DNA of 64,000 bases from Runella sp. MFBS21. GTDB lineage: Bacteria; Bacteroidota; Bacteroidia; Cytophagales; Spirosomataceae. A model generated the notes under the pieces. The model was not told the DNA's origin, did no database searches, and was given only the letters and a program-made list of their open reading frames with translations. The translations under genes were made by a program, and so were the position numbers. Position 1 is the stretch's first letter. Each line of letters starts with the position of its first letter. The DNA lies in contig NZ_JARNTW010000009.1 of NCBI RefSeq assembly GCF_029433105.1, positions 62,001 through 126,000 on the forward strand. The letters are read 5' to 3'. Shown one piece after another: positions 41,271 through 50,272 of the stretch.

Positions 41271-43544
41271 ATGCCTAAAGAATTCCCTCACTACCGCCAA
41301 CTCGATGCCATGGATTGCGGGCCTACCTGTCTTCGGATGGTGGCTAAGTACTATGGGCAAAGCTACGCCGTGCAACCGTTGCGTGCAGCGGCGGAGATTG
41401 GGAAAGAGGGCGTCAATCTACTGGGCATTGCGCAAGCTGCCGAAAGCATTGGTTTCAAAACATTAGGTGTAAAAGTTACACTCCAAAAATTGTTGGAAGA
41501 AGCCCCGCTGCCGTGCATTGTCCACTGGGGGCAGAATCATTTTGTGGTGGTTACCCCCAACCCGCGCGGTGAGATTCGCGTTGCCGATCCCGCTACGGGT
41601 CTCATTGCTTATACCTATGAAGAATTTGAAAGCAAATGGGCTACAACCGTAGCCAATGGCGAAAAAGTAGGGGTGGCGCTATTGCTTGAGCCCACTCCTC
41701 AGTTTTATAGCCCGCTAGGTTCCGATAGCGGAAAAAACAATCTCACTTCAGGCGCTAGAGCGTTGGGTATTCGTTATTTTTTGGGATACCTATGGAAGTA
41801 TAAGGATTTAGTGGGACAATTGGGGCTAGGGATGTTGGTAGGGAGCATTTTACAGTTGGTACTTCCATTTTTGACCCAATCGGTCGTAGATATAGGTATA
41901 CAAACGCACAACCTTAATTTTATTACGCTTGTGTTGGCCGCGCAAGTAATGTTGTTTGTGGGGCGGATGTCCGTGGATTTTATTCGGTCGTGGGTATTAT
42001 TGCACATTAGTACCCGTATCAATCTCAACATCCTATCCGATTTTTTGACCAAATTGCTCAAGTTGCCCCTATCTTTTTTTGATACCAAGCTTACGGGCGA
42101 TATTCTGCAGCGCATCGGAGATCATCATCGTATTGAGCAGTTTCTGACAGGGACTTCACTACACACCTTGTTTTCGCTGTTCAATTTGCTTGTTTTTAGC
42201 GTTGTTTTGGTCTATTACAATCTCACTATTTTTGGGGTTTTCTTGTTAGGTAGTATTTTGTATTCTTTGTGGGTAGTGCTTTTTCTGCGTTATCGAAGGC
42301 AATTAGACCACAAACGTTTTGCATTGGCTTCCCAAAATCAGAGCAGCTTAATTCAACTTATCACTGGCGTACAAGAAATCAAATTGAACAATGCCGAGCA
42401 TCTTAAACGTTGGCAGTGGGAGAATTTACAAGTACGGCAATTTCGCCTCAGTATGAGGGGATTGGCAGTAGGACAATATCAACAAGCAGGAGCCTTGTTT
42501 TTGAATGAAGGAAAAAATATGGCTATTACTTTTTTGGCGGCTACGGCCGTAGTCAATGGGCAACTTACCTTGGGTGGAATGATGGCCCTCCAATACATCA
42601 TTGGCCAATTGAATAGCCCTGTGGAGCAGCTTGTGCAATTTATGCAGCAATGGCAAGATGCCCAAATGAGCTTAGAGCGATTAAATGAAATCCATGAGCT
42701 AGAAGACGAAGACCACTCTCTATCCTTGCTAAGACCTGATTTTACTGTGCATTCTCCCAAAGATGGATTGCATATCTCCTACCCACGCCAGCAAGGAGAA
42801 GGGTCGGGGGTGAGGTTAACAAATGTCTCCTTCACTTATCCCGGGGCAGGAAATGAGCCAGTGCTAAAAAACATAAATTTATGTATTCCAGAAGGAAAAG
42901 TGACGGCTATTGTGGGTAGTAGTGGAAGTGGAAAAACGACTTTACTCAAACTTTTGCTTAAATTTTATCATCCGCAAGTGGGTAGTATTACGTATCCTAC
43001 CTCTCTGGGACGGTTCGACGGCTCGATTAGGGGGCTGCGGGCTATTTGTGGTACGGTACTTCAAGATGGGTTTATTTTTTCGGATACCATTGCCAACAAT
43101 ATTGCGGTGAGTGACGAAGTTCCTGATATTCCGAAGCTACTTCATGCCGTAAAGGTAGCTAATATCCAATCTTTTATTGAAGAGCTGCCTTTGGGTTACA
43201 ATACCAAAATCGGTGCCGAAGGCAATGGCATCAGTCAAGGACAACGTCAGCGTTTGCTGATAGCTCGTGCCGTCTATAAAAACCCCGATTATTTGTTTTT
43301 TGATGAAGCTACTAATGCACTTGATGCCAACAATGAGCGGGCAATTATGCACAATTTGGAAGAATTTTTTCAAAACAAAACCGTGGTGGTAGTAGCACAT
43401 CGGTTGAGTACGGTCAAAAACGCCGACCAGATTGTGGTGTTGGAGAAAGGGAAAATTGTGGAAATAGGCACTCATGGGGAGCTAGTGGTACAGAGAGGAC
43501 GGTATTTTGAGTTGGTCAGCAATCAACTAGAGCTTGGGGTATAA
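41271..43544 (+). CDS. C39 peptidase-containing ABC exporter
   Basis: 757 aa, standard length for a peptidase-containing ABC transporter. The N-terminal C39 domain has the catalytic Cys16 (MDCGPTCL), His90 (HWGQNHFVVV) and Asp106 (VADPATG), all intact, so it should cut after double glycine. A six-TM domain (~165-450) is followed by the ABC domain with Walker A GSSGSGKTTLLKL, signature GISQGQRQRLLIARAV and Walker B YLFFDEATNALD. It exports the processed peptide with the HlyD-like adaptor encoded next (stop at 43544, adaptor start at 43563). Confidence 0.95.
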   Translation: MPKEFPHYRQLDAMDCGPTCLRMVAKYYGQSYAVQPLRAAAEIGKEGVNLLGIAQAAESIGFKTLGVKVTLQKLLEEAPLPCIVHWGQNHFVVVTPNPRGEIRVADPATGLIAYTYEEFESKWATTVANGEKVGVALLLEPTPQFYSPLGSDSGKNNLTSGARALGIRYFLGYLWKYKDLVGQLGLGMLVGSILQLVLPFLTQSVVDIGIQTHNLNFITLVLAAQVMLFVGRMSVDFIRSWVLLHISTRINLNILSDFLTKLLKLPLSFFDTKLTGDILQRIGDHHRIEQFLTGTSLHTLFSLFNLLVFSVVLVYYNLTIFGVFLLGSILYSLWVVLFLRYRRQLDHKRFALASQNQSSLIQLITGVQEIKLNNAEHLKRWQWENLQVRQFRLSMRGLAVGQYQQAGALFLNEGKNMAITFLAATAVVNGQLTLGGMMALQYIIGQLNSPVEQLVQFMQQWQDAQMSLERLNEIHELEDEDHSLSLLRPDFTVHSPKDGLHISYPRQQGEGSGVRLTNVSFTYPGAGNEPVLKNINLCIPEGKVTAIVGSSGSGKTTLLKLLLKFYHPQVGSITYPTSLGRFDGSIRGLRAICGTVLQDGFIFSDTIANNIAVSDEVPDIPKLLHAVKVANIQSFIEELPLGYNTKIGAEGNGISQGQRQRLLIARAVYKNPDYLFFDEATNALDANNERAIMHNLEEFFQNKTVVVVAHRLSTVKNADQIVVLEKGKIVEIGTHGELVVQRGRYFELVSNQLELGV

Positions 43545-43562
43545 GTGCATACACATCAACAT

Positions 43563-44927
43563 ATGAACAGTAAAACACCTATATCGCCCCAAGAATTAAA
43601 GGCCAATACGGGCGGGCGTCTAAATGGAGAAGTCCTGCCGTCGGGATTTGGGCAGGGTTTCATTGATTTACGTAGCTCTGAGGTAGATGAAGTTTTGAGC
43701 CAACCCCCGCCCTGGTTGATACGTTGGGGGATTACCGTTTTTTTTATGGTATTAATGATTCTACTGGCTGTAGGGTGGTTTGTCGAATACCCTGATTTAG
43801 TAAAAGCGCCTTTAAAAGTAGTGGCTACTGACTTTCCTAAAGCTGTCAACGCTAAATCCGAAGGGGTATTGATAAAACTATGGGCCAAAGACGGAATGAA
43901 CGTAAAAAAAGGACAACACTTAGCTTATTTGGAAACAACTGCTAATATAGACGAGGTCTTAGGACTGGATACGGTAGTAAGTCAGTTAGTAAAAAACCAA
44001 CGCTCCAATGACTTAGAGCGTATTCATGGAATTTCGATTCCGCTTTATTTTCAATTAGGAGAACTTCAAAAACCTTATCAGACTTTTCAGGATGCGTATA
44101 TTCGTTCTAAAGCTTTGCTCAAAGGAGGAGCAGTAGAACAAAAACGCATAGCTCTCAACAACGATTTGACTCAGCTGGGATTGTTACGAGAAAACTTACA
44201 AACTCAACTTCAGAATTACCAGAAAGATTTTGAGCTTACTGAAGAAGATAACCGAATGAACCGCAAACTACATGAAGAAAAAGTAATTGCGGATGTGGAA
44301 TTGAGACGTAGTCAAAGCCAATATATATCTAAAAAACAAACCTTGGATCAAGCACAGACGGCATTTAATAACAATGGAATGGCTCAAAATCAAAAAAATC
44401 AGGAATTGTTAGAATTAGAAAAAATGCGTGTCGAACAACTAAACGGCTTATTTCAGGCAATAAATACCCTCAAGAGTGATATAGAAGCTTGGAAGCAACG
44501 TTTTGTATCAATAGCACCTACAACAGGAAAAATATCATTTATAACACCCTTACAAGAAGGACAAACCATCAAAAGCGGCCAAGAGCTGTTTTATGTATTG
44601 CCTCCTCATAGTGGCAATGAAGGGCAAATGTACGTAGGACAGTATAATTTTGGTAAAGTAAAATCAGGCCAAGAAGTAATTGTAAAATTTGCGAGTTATC
44701 CTTATCAAGAGTTTGGGACAGTCAGAGGGCGTATTGCTTCTATTTCTGATATACCTAAGGATACGAGTTATTTAGTAAAAGTGACTTTTCCGAAAGGCTT
44801 GTTGACCTCCTCTCATAAAATCCTCCCTTTTCGCAATGGCATGACCGCAACGGGCGAAATCATCACCGAAGATTTAAAATTGATTGAACGACTTTTCTAT
44901 GATTTTAGGAAGATATTGAAACGGTGA
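43563..44927 (+). CDS. HlyD-family adaptor of the ABC exporter
   Basis: 454 aa from the ATG at 43563; an in-frame GTG at 43545 directly after the transporter stop is an alternative. One N-terminal transmembrane helix (~58-78, ITVFFMVLMILLAVGWF), then a lipoyl-like domain half, a long coiled coil (~200-320) and a beta-barrel domain ending DLKLIERLFYDFRKILKR. Membrane-fusion protein linking the ABC exporter to an outer-membrane tunnel such as TolC, which is not encoded in the cluster. Confidence 0.9.
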   Translation: MNSKTPISPQELKANTGGRLNGEVLPSGFGQGFIDLRSSEVDEVLSQPPPWLIRWGITVFFMVLMILLAVGWFVEYPDLVKAPLKVVATDFPKAVNAKSEGVLIKLWAKDGMNVKKGQHLAYLETTANIDEVLGLDTVVSQLVKNQRSNDLERIHGISIPLYFQLGELQKPYQTFQDAYIRSKALLKGGAVEQKRIALNNDLTQLGLLRENLQTQLQNYQKDFELTEEDNRMNRKLHEEKVIADVELRRSQSQYISKKQTLDQAQTAFNNNGMAQNQKNQELLELEKMRVEQLNGLFQAINTLKSDIEAWKQRFVSIAPTTGKISFITPLQEGQTIKSGQELFYVLPPHSGNEGQMYVGQYNFGKVKSGQEVIVKFASYPYQEFGTVRGRIASISDIPKDTSYLVKVTFPKGLLTSSHKILPFRNGMTATGEIITEDLKLIERLFYDFRKILKR

Positions 44928-45089
44928 TTTTTGTTTTAAATAACAAATGCCCTATTGAAGTAGCTTTTGCGTACTAATAAAATGTTTTTTTCGTTATCAT
45001 AAAACTAGAAAGTGTACAGTTTTTCAAATGTAATATGTTATTTGAATACACTTTATCATGTTTTAATTTTTCCTAAACGCTATGCTTCT

Positions 45090-46670
45090 ATGAACTGTTC
45101 GCTAATGTTTTTATTAATGAGTCTATTTGTTGATGTTACCTTCTCTTTTTTTTTTGAAAACACTAACCAACTTGAAAACCCACTTTTTTCTTCTTTTAAT
45201 GTAAAACAAAATAGCGAAAATATTCATTTGGAAATGATCGACAAACCGTTCTACAACAATGTGTTGAAAACTAAAACGGGTAAAATTGCTTATGGCTCAT
45301 CATATATCGAAATTTATGATAATTTAGAAAAAGAAGAATACCTATTTAGTGATTTGAAAGATAAGAAAAATATTTCATATTATCCTCAATCAGAGAGTGT
45401 TATAATGAGAAGGTATACTGGTTTTTTTGAATTTCAAGAATTTTTGGTACATAAAGGAGATTCTGTTATAATGAGTTTTGATATAAAAAAACCTATTGTA
45501 ATTAAATACTCACGTTTTAAATATGCACCCCAAGATTTCAATGTGGAAAATATTTTAAATGATAATTGTTTCAATATACATACTTATGTAGGGAAAGCAA
45601 CAAACCTTAGAATGTCATCGTTTAAATATTTTTTTGATGATCCCAAAGAGTCGGCTGCTCAACTAAAACGTAGCGGAAGCGACAAGGTAAAGGCCATAGA
45701 GCAACTTGAAGTGAAGGTTTGTAAAGATTTATTGCCCTCAACGACTTCTTTACAAAAGAAAACCCAAGTGATATTGGATTCATTACTTTTTAGTAAGCAA
45801 ATATCTCAGCCTGTTTACGATTTTTATAAAAATAAATATGCTAATATTTTACTGAAACTCGAAATAATGACCGAATCGAAAGATTCAATAGCAATGGCTC
45901 GACAGATTAATAATGTATTTGACGATAAAGCTTATGTCGACGAATACTTTAATCAATGCCTTGAGAGCTTTCAAAAAGTAAACTATCAACCTAAAATAAT
46001 TCCTTACGAACAGTCTAATATTAGAGACCATAGGGAAGGGTTCATATTAGTAAAAAACTCCAAATTGCTCAACTCAAAAGTAAAAGATCGACTGCTTTTT
46101 TTGAGTTTAGGGCAGGTAGATATTTGTTTTCGGGACGAAGTAGAAACCTATTTGAAAATATTTGTTGAGAATGCTTCAGATTCTTTTCTGGTAAAAAAAG
46201 CTAACCTAAGGTATCAAAAAGATGTCACGCCCGCCACTACGCCTTCCAACCTTCATTTGCTTGCCTTGGATCAAACGCAGGTGACAATCGAAGAGTTTGT
46301 TGCAGGTAAGAAAGGCAAAATATTATACATTGATTTTTGGGCTAGTTGGTGTGGCCCTTGTATTCAGGAAATGAAATACTCTCGGAGCTTAATAGACCAA
46401 TACGCCGATAAAGGTTTAGAAGTGGTTTTCCTCTCTATGGATGATAGTTTTCAAAAATGGGAAAAAGCAGCTATCAAGCAGAGCATAAATAAAGGTAATT
46501 GTCTTAAAGTCCTCGACTCCAAAGGATCAAGCTTTATTCAGGAATATAAGATTACAACAATTCCGAGGTACATGATAATAGATAAGGATGGTAAAGTCGT
46601 CAATGCCAATGCCCCGCGCCCAAGCGACCCGAAAGTTAAGCAGGTATTGGACAGATTGGTGGAGAAATAA
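45090..46670 (+). CDS. TlpA-like thioredoxin protein, second copy
   Basis: 526 aa from the ATG at 45090, which gives a signal peptide (MNCSLMFLLMSLFVDVTFSF); the GTG at 45012 is less likely. About 370 residues are unrecognised, then a TlpA thioredoxin domain with C421-G-P-C424 (ASWCGPCIQEMKY). The last ~40 residues (PRYMIIDKDGKVVNANAPRPSDPK) closely match the end of the gene at 38052, so the two are paralogs. The N-terminal domains differ more and are A+T-rich. Likely periplasmic and part of oxidative folding for the peptide. Confidence 0.82.
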   Translation: MNCSLMFLLMSLFVDVTFSFFFENTNQLENPLFSSFNVKQNSENIHLEMIDKPFYNNVLKTKTGKIAYGSSYIEIYDNLEKEEYLFSDLKDKKNISYYPQSESVIMRRYTGFFEFQEFLVHKGDSVIMSFDIKKPIVIKYSRFKYAPQDFNVENILNDNCFNIHTYVGKATNLRMSSFKYFFDDPKESAAQLKRSGSDKVKAIEQLEVKVCKDLLPSTTSLQKKTQVILDSLLFSKQISQPVYDFYKNKYANILLKLEIMTESKDSIAMARQINNVFDDKAYVDEYFNQCLESFQKVNYQPKIIPYEQSNIRDHREGFILVKNSKLLNSKVKDRLLFLSLGQVDICFRDEVETYLKIFVENASDSFLVKKANLRYQKDVTPATTPSNLHLLALDQTQVTIEEFVAGKKGKILYIDFWASWCGPCIQEMKYSRSLIDQYADKGLEVVFLSMDDSFQKWEKAAIKQSINKGNCLKVLDSKGSSFIQEYKITTIPRYMIIDKDGKVVNANAPRPSDPKVKQVLDRLVEK

Positions 46671-46861
46671 ATAAGCGATTTGATGAATAGTTGGCTATGA
46701 CAAGAAGCAACATGTTGAAAAAAGGCTTTGAACGGTTTTTGTTGGAAGAAAATATTCTTAACAATGCTCAGTTGTGACGGAAGTATATTTTAAACCGAAT
46801 GGATTGAAACGTTAAATAGGCCGTCGTCAAACCAATTTCTAAAAACTTTTGTTTCAAAAGG

Positions 46862-46890
46862 GATAGCATCGCAAATATGCTATCTCTTTG
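46862..46890 (+). terminator. Hairpin terminator before the NFU gene
   Basis: GATAGCAT (46862-46869), a 7-nt loop, and ATGCTATC (46877-46884), followed by TCTTTG. It lies ~190 bp after the TlpA-like gene and 34 bp before the NFU start; probably ends the RiPP transcript. The ORF-free stretch before it (46671-46861) shows only a 26-codon frame at 46697-46777 of no evident meaning. Confidence 0.55.
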
Positions 46891-46923
46891 TTTGAACCGA
46901 TTATTCACTGCTACTATATTGTT

Positions 46924-47511
46924 ATGCAACCTGTATTTGTCTATACCGAAGCGAGCCCAAATCCCAATTCTATGAAGTTTGTATTAAACTTTGAATTGGT
47001 ACCACAAGGCCTATCTTTCGATTATCCTGATTTGGCTTCTACCCAAGAAGAAGGCAAATCGTCGCCGTTGGCGGGAGATTTGTTTCAGTTTCCCTATGTG
47101 CAACGGGTGTTTTTGGCATCCAATTTTGTGACCCTTACCAAAGACGACGCTACAGACTGGGGCGAGGTGATTTTGGATACTAAGCAATTTCTCAAAATTT
47201 ATTTTGAAGAAAACCAACCCGTATTCGAGCAAAAAACCATTGATAAAAACACCACGATAGTAGATACCGACAGCGCTGCCGTGCGTCAAATCAAGACTAT
47301 TTTGGACGATTATGTACGCCCTGCGGTAGAGTCGGATGGTGGAGCGATAGCGTTTCATTCTTTTGATGAAAATTCGGGTACCGTAAAAGTACTTTTGCAA
47401 GGCTCATGTAGTGGCTGTCCGTCGTCTACGCTTACCCTAAAAGCGGGCATTCAAAATCTACTCACACAGATGGTACCGCAGGTCAAAGAAGTAGTAGCTG
47501 AGGGGGTTTAA
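46924..47511 (+). CDS. NFU-type iron-sulfur scaffold protein
   Basis: 195 aa from the ATG at 46924; the TTG at 46888 is less likely. An N-terminal NFU domain (VYTEASPNPNSMKFVLN) is joined to a C-terminal NifU-like domain with the cluster ligands C162-S-G-C165 (GSCSGCPSSTLTLK). It carries and delivers Fe-S clusters to target enzymes. Two-domain NFU proteins of this length are common in Bacteroidota. Confidence 0.93.
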   Translation: MQPVFVYTEASPNPNSMKFVLNFELVPQGLSFDYPDLASTQEEGKSSPLAGDLFQFPYVQRVFLASNFVTLTKDDATDWGEVILDTKQFLKIYFEENQPVFEQKTIDKNTTIVDTDSAAVRQIKTILDDYVRPAVESDGGAIAFHSFDENSGTVKVLLQGSCSGCPSSTLTLKAGIQNLLTQMVPQVKEVVAEGV

Positions 47512-47591
47512 AGTTTAACATAGTGCAATATTTAACGTATTTTTGAGTTTCTTTGTGAGAAATTTGAAAATACGTTTTTTTGTAAGTACCA

Positions 47592-47622
47592 TTTTCTACT
47601 GTTTTTGGAATACCTAATTTTG
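47592..47622 (+). promoter_or_regulatory. Promoter before the amidase gene
   Basis: TAATTTTG (47615-47622) fits TAnnTTTG exactly, with TTTT (one off TTTG) 19 bp upstream at 47592-47595. The -7 box ends 8 bp before the ATG at 47631, so the transcript would be nearly leaderless. Confidence 0.4.
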
Positions 47623-47630
47623 GACAAGTT

Positions 47631-48416
47631 ATGTTAAATTCCTTCAAACCCTTACTGATTTTAGGCTGGATCGCTGCTTGTAGTTTCGCTTTCAAATCTG
47701 ACGAAGATGGCGGTATCAATGTGGTAGTAATCGATGCGGGGCACGGTGGTAAAGATATTGGTACACGGGGCCGAATTTCGAAAGAGAAAGATGTTGTCTT
47801 AGATTTGACAATGAAATTAGCGCGTAAAATCAAAACCGAAATGCCCGAGGTAAAAGTGATTTTGACGCGTGCTACCGACAAGTTTGTAGATTTGAGCGAG
47901 CGTTCCAATATCGCCAATCGCCGCAAGGCAGATTTGTTTATTTCGATTCATTGTAATTCACTTCCCAAAAATAAAGTAAGCCCAGCAGGTACGGAGACGT
48001 TTGTGATGGGGTTGCACAAAAGTGATGAAAACTTTGAAGTAGCGAAGCGTGAAAACGCCGTTATTTTGCTAGAAAAAGACTACGAAGAGCGATATAAGGG
48101 CTTTAACCCCAATTCGCCGTTGGCCTATATCATGCTTGCCAATCGGCAAAATGCGTATATCGCAAGTAGTCTCAACTTTGCAGGAAAAATCGAACGTCAG
48201 TTTCAAAAATATGCCGATCGTAATAGCAGAGGTGTAAAGCAGGCGGGTTTTATGGTGCTTTGGCAAACAGCTATGCCGAGTGTATTGGTAGAGGCTGGTT
48301 TTTTGAGTCATGCCGAAGAAGAAAGATATCTAAATTCGGATGAAGGGCAAGACCAAATAACTGAATCTATTTTTCGGGCTTTTAAACAATACAAAGAAGA
48401 AGTAGAGTCCAATTAG
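47631..48416 (+). CDS. N-acetylmuramoyl-L-alanine amidase
   Basis: 261 aa Amidase_3 zinc enzyme. N-terminal hydrophobic signal with a possible lipobox (GWIAACS). Zinc ligands and family motifs: VVVIDAGHGGKDIG, SERSNIANRRKADLFISIHCNS, and VLVEAGFLSHAEEE near the end (catalytic Glu). It cleaves the amide between N-acetylmuramic acid and the stem peptide of peptidoglycan, acting in the periplasm. Confidence 0.92.
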   Translation: MLNSFKPLLILGWIAACSFAFKSDEDGGINVVVIDAGHGGKDIGTRGRISKEKDVVLDLTMKLARKIKTEMPEVKVILTRATDKFVDLSERSNIANRRKADLFISIHCNSLPKNKVSPAGTETFVMGLHKSDENFEVAKRENAVILLEKDYEERYKGFNPNSPLAYIMLANRQNAYIASSLNFAGKIERQFQKYADRNSRGVKQAGFMVLWQTAMPSVLVEAGFLSHAEEERYLNSDEGQDQITESIFRAFKQYKEEVESN

Positions 48417-48502
48417 CTTACAATTTATATTCCAAAAACAGAGAGCGAAAAATATGTGCATGTCCTCTCATCTCTGGTTTTTGAAAAACCATTTATTTAT
48501 CC

Positions 48503-49465
48503 ATGAAAATATCTAAAGAAGCAAAAGTAGGAATATTAGCAGTGGTGGCCATGTCAATGTTGTATTTTGGCTTCAATTTCCTGAAAGGTTCCGACTTATT
48601 TTCAAGTACAAACAAATATTACGTTGTTTATAATGATATTGGTTCGTTGCAGCCTTCCAATGCCATCAAACTCAATGGCGTACCCGTAGGGCAAGTCAAG
48701 GCGGTTGAACTTTTGCAGGGACAAGACAATAAGGTACTCGTAACGCTTGATATCAACAAAAATATCATACTCACCAAAGGGACTAGAGCATTGCTTACCT
48801 CTGAATTGCTGGGAGGAAGTGCGTTGGCATTGCAGATTAAGGTAGGAAGTTCTCAACTCCAAGAGGGCGATACCTTGGTTGCGGATGCCGAAAAAGGAAT
48901 ACAATCTTTGTTGCAAGAACAAGCTTTGCCGGTAGTAAAAAACGCTGATTCCCTTATCATAAGTCTCAATCGTATCATCAATCAATTTGATAAAACGGGC
49001 TACGCTCTTACCAAACTTCTCGAAACTACCGACCAAACGGCACAGGGTATCAATGGATTGGTGGCGCAAAATCGCCAAGCCATAAGCGCTTCTTTGGCCA
49101 ATGTCAATGCGCTTTCGGCCGCCTTGATAGAAACCGAAAAAGGTATCAAGCCTATTTTAGCTAACCTCCAAACGACGACCGATTCCCTAAAATCGCTTCG
49201 GTTGGGGCAAACCCTCGCTCAAGCCAATGCGGCGGTGGCATCTTTGCAAAAATCTCTTACGGCCTTGGAGCAAGGTCAAGGAACAGCCGGGAAGTTGCTA
49301 AAAGATGATGCTTTGTACCAAAATCTTAATCGTACCATCGTAAGTGTCAACAAATTAATGACCAATTTTCGTCAATATCCCAAGCGCTATGTCAATGTGT
49401 CGGTATTTGGTAAAAAAGACAAAGGTCCCGCAGATAGTCCCGCAGATACTACTTTGAAGTATTGA
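48503..49465 (+). CDS. MlaD/MCE-family protein
   Basis: 320 aa. One N-terminal transmembrane anchor (VGILAVVAMSMLYFGFNFL), then an MCE domain (~35-120: YYVVYNDIGSLQPSNAIKLNGVPVGQV). A long helical C-terminal part (~130-300) is rich in Leu, Ala and Gln and probably forms a coiled tunnel. Such proteins shuttle phospholipids between inner and outer membranes. The permease and ATPase (MlaE, MlaF) are not adjacent. 86 bp after the amidase, so perhaps co-transcribed. Confidence 0.88.
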   Translation: MKISKEAKVGILAVVAMSMLYFGFNFLKGSDLFSSTNKYYVVYNDIGSLQPSNAIKLNGVPVGQVKAVELLQGQDNKVLVTLDINKNIILTKGTRALLTSELLGGSALALQIKVGSSQLQEGDTLVADAEKGIQSLLQEQALPVVKNADSLIISLNRIINQFDKTGYALTKLLETTDQTAQGINGLVAQNRQAISASLANVNALSAALIETEKGIKPILANLQTTTDSLKSLRLGQTLAQANAAVASLQKSLTALEQGQGTAGKLLKDDALYQNLNRTIVSVNKLMTNFRQYPKRYVNVSVFGKKDKGPADSPADTTLKY

Positions 49466-49484
49466 AATGAGAAGGTGAAAACAT

Positions 49485-49524
49485 AAAAAAAGCCGTCGTG
49501 AAGATATTCGCGACGGCTTTTTTT
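49485..49524. terminator. Bidirectional terminator between mlaD-like and dedA-like genes
   Basis: AGCCGTCG (49491-49498), 12-nt loop, CGACGGCT (49511-49518), preceded by A-runs and followed by T-runs, so it can work on both strands. It serves the MCE gene (stop 49465) and the convergent DedA gene (stop 49542). Confidence 0.9.
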
Positions 49525-49541
49525 ATGGATGATATAAGATA

Positions 49542-50201
49542 CTATACAGTGGTTTTTTCGGCAGAGAAGAATTTAGCTTTTACAAATTGCCAAATCATCG
49601 GTAAAACGGAAAGACCAATAATGCCAAAAATTACCAATTCAAAGTTTTGCTTTACGATAGGTAAATTTCCAAAGAAATATCCCAACATCGTAAGTGAAGG
49701 AACCCACAAGAGAGCGCCAACGATACAAAATACGATATATTTAGAATAAGTCATGCTACCTGCGCCTGCTACAAAAGGAGCAATAGTGCGGACAATCGGA
49801 ATAAAACGAGCCATAATGACGGTTTTGCCGCCGTGCTTGGCATAAAATTGTTCGGTTTGTTCAAGATATTCTCTTTTGAAAAATAAAATTCGTTCGCGTT
49901 TTTTGATGGTGCCGCCCAAAAATTTACCTACAAAATAATTGACGTTGTCGCCCATCAATGCCGCTACAATGAGCAAAGGAATCACAAACCAGGGGTTGAG
50001 GGCGCCCGTAGAGGCGGCTAATGCTCCCGTGGCAAACAGAAGAGAATCGCCCGGAAGCAAAGGCATAATAACAAGGCCTGTTTCGGTAAAGACAATCAAA
50101 AATAAAATCAGGTAAGTGAGCGTGCCATAATCATTGATGATCTGAGCGAGATGTTTGTCAAGGTGTAAAAAAAAGTCTAAAATCTGAGTGAGGATTTCCA
50201 T
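49542..50201 (-). CDS. DedA-family membrane protein
   Basis: 219 aa with about five hydrophobic spans. The DedA signature is clear: FTETGLVIMPLLPGDSLLFA and VIMARFIPIVRTIAPFVAGAGSMTY. DedA proteins are inner-membrane proteins needed for membrane homeostasis, some acting as lipid flippases. Substrate not predictable. Flanked by unrelated genes. Confidence 0.92.
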   Translation of the reverse strand: MEILTQILDFFLHLDKHLAQIINDYGTLTYLILFLIVFTETGLVIMPLLPGDSLLFATGALAASTGALNPWFVIPLLIVAALMGDNVNYFVGKFLGGTIKKRERILFFKREYLEQTEQFYAKHGGKTVIMARFIPIVRTIAPFVAGAGSMTYSKYIVFCIVGALLWVPSLTMLGYFFGNLPIVKQNFELVIFGIIGLSVLPMIWQFVKAKFFSAEKTTV

Positions 50202-50272
50202 TTGTTTGTGATTTAGTCCACAACTGTATCTGATTTAAGTGGCTGTGAAACGGGGTGAAAAATAAATAAATG

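Noticed and set aside
38052-46670. Thioredoxin genes as ordinary stress-response TlpA unrelated to the peptide
   Set aside because: Their position in one cluster with the exporter, VKOR fusion and precursor, and their shared tail, make a dedicated role more likely, though not proven.
46697-46777. 26-codon ORF before the NFU gene (starts MTRSNMLKK)
   Set aside because: Too short, no double-glycine leader, no recognisable family, not coupled to a neighbour. Reported only as part of the gene-free stretch.
48602-49078. 158-aa minus-strand frame
   Set aside because: It is a shadow of the MCE-family gene; no signal peptide, no recognisable motif and no promoter.
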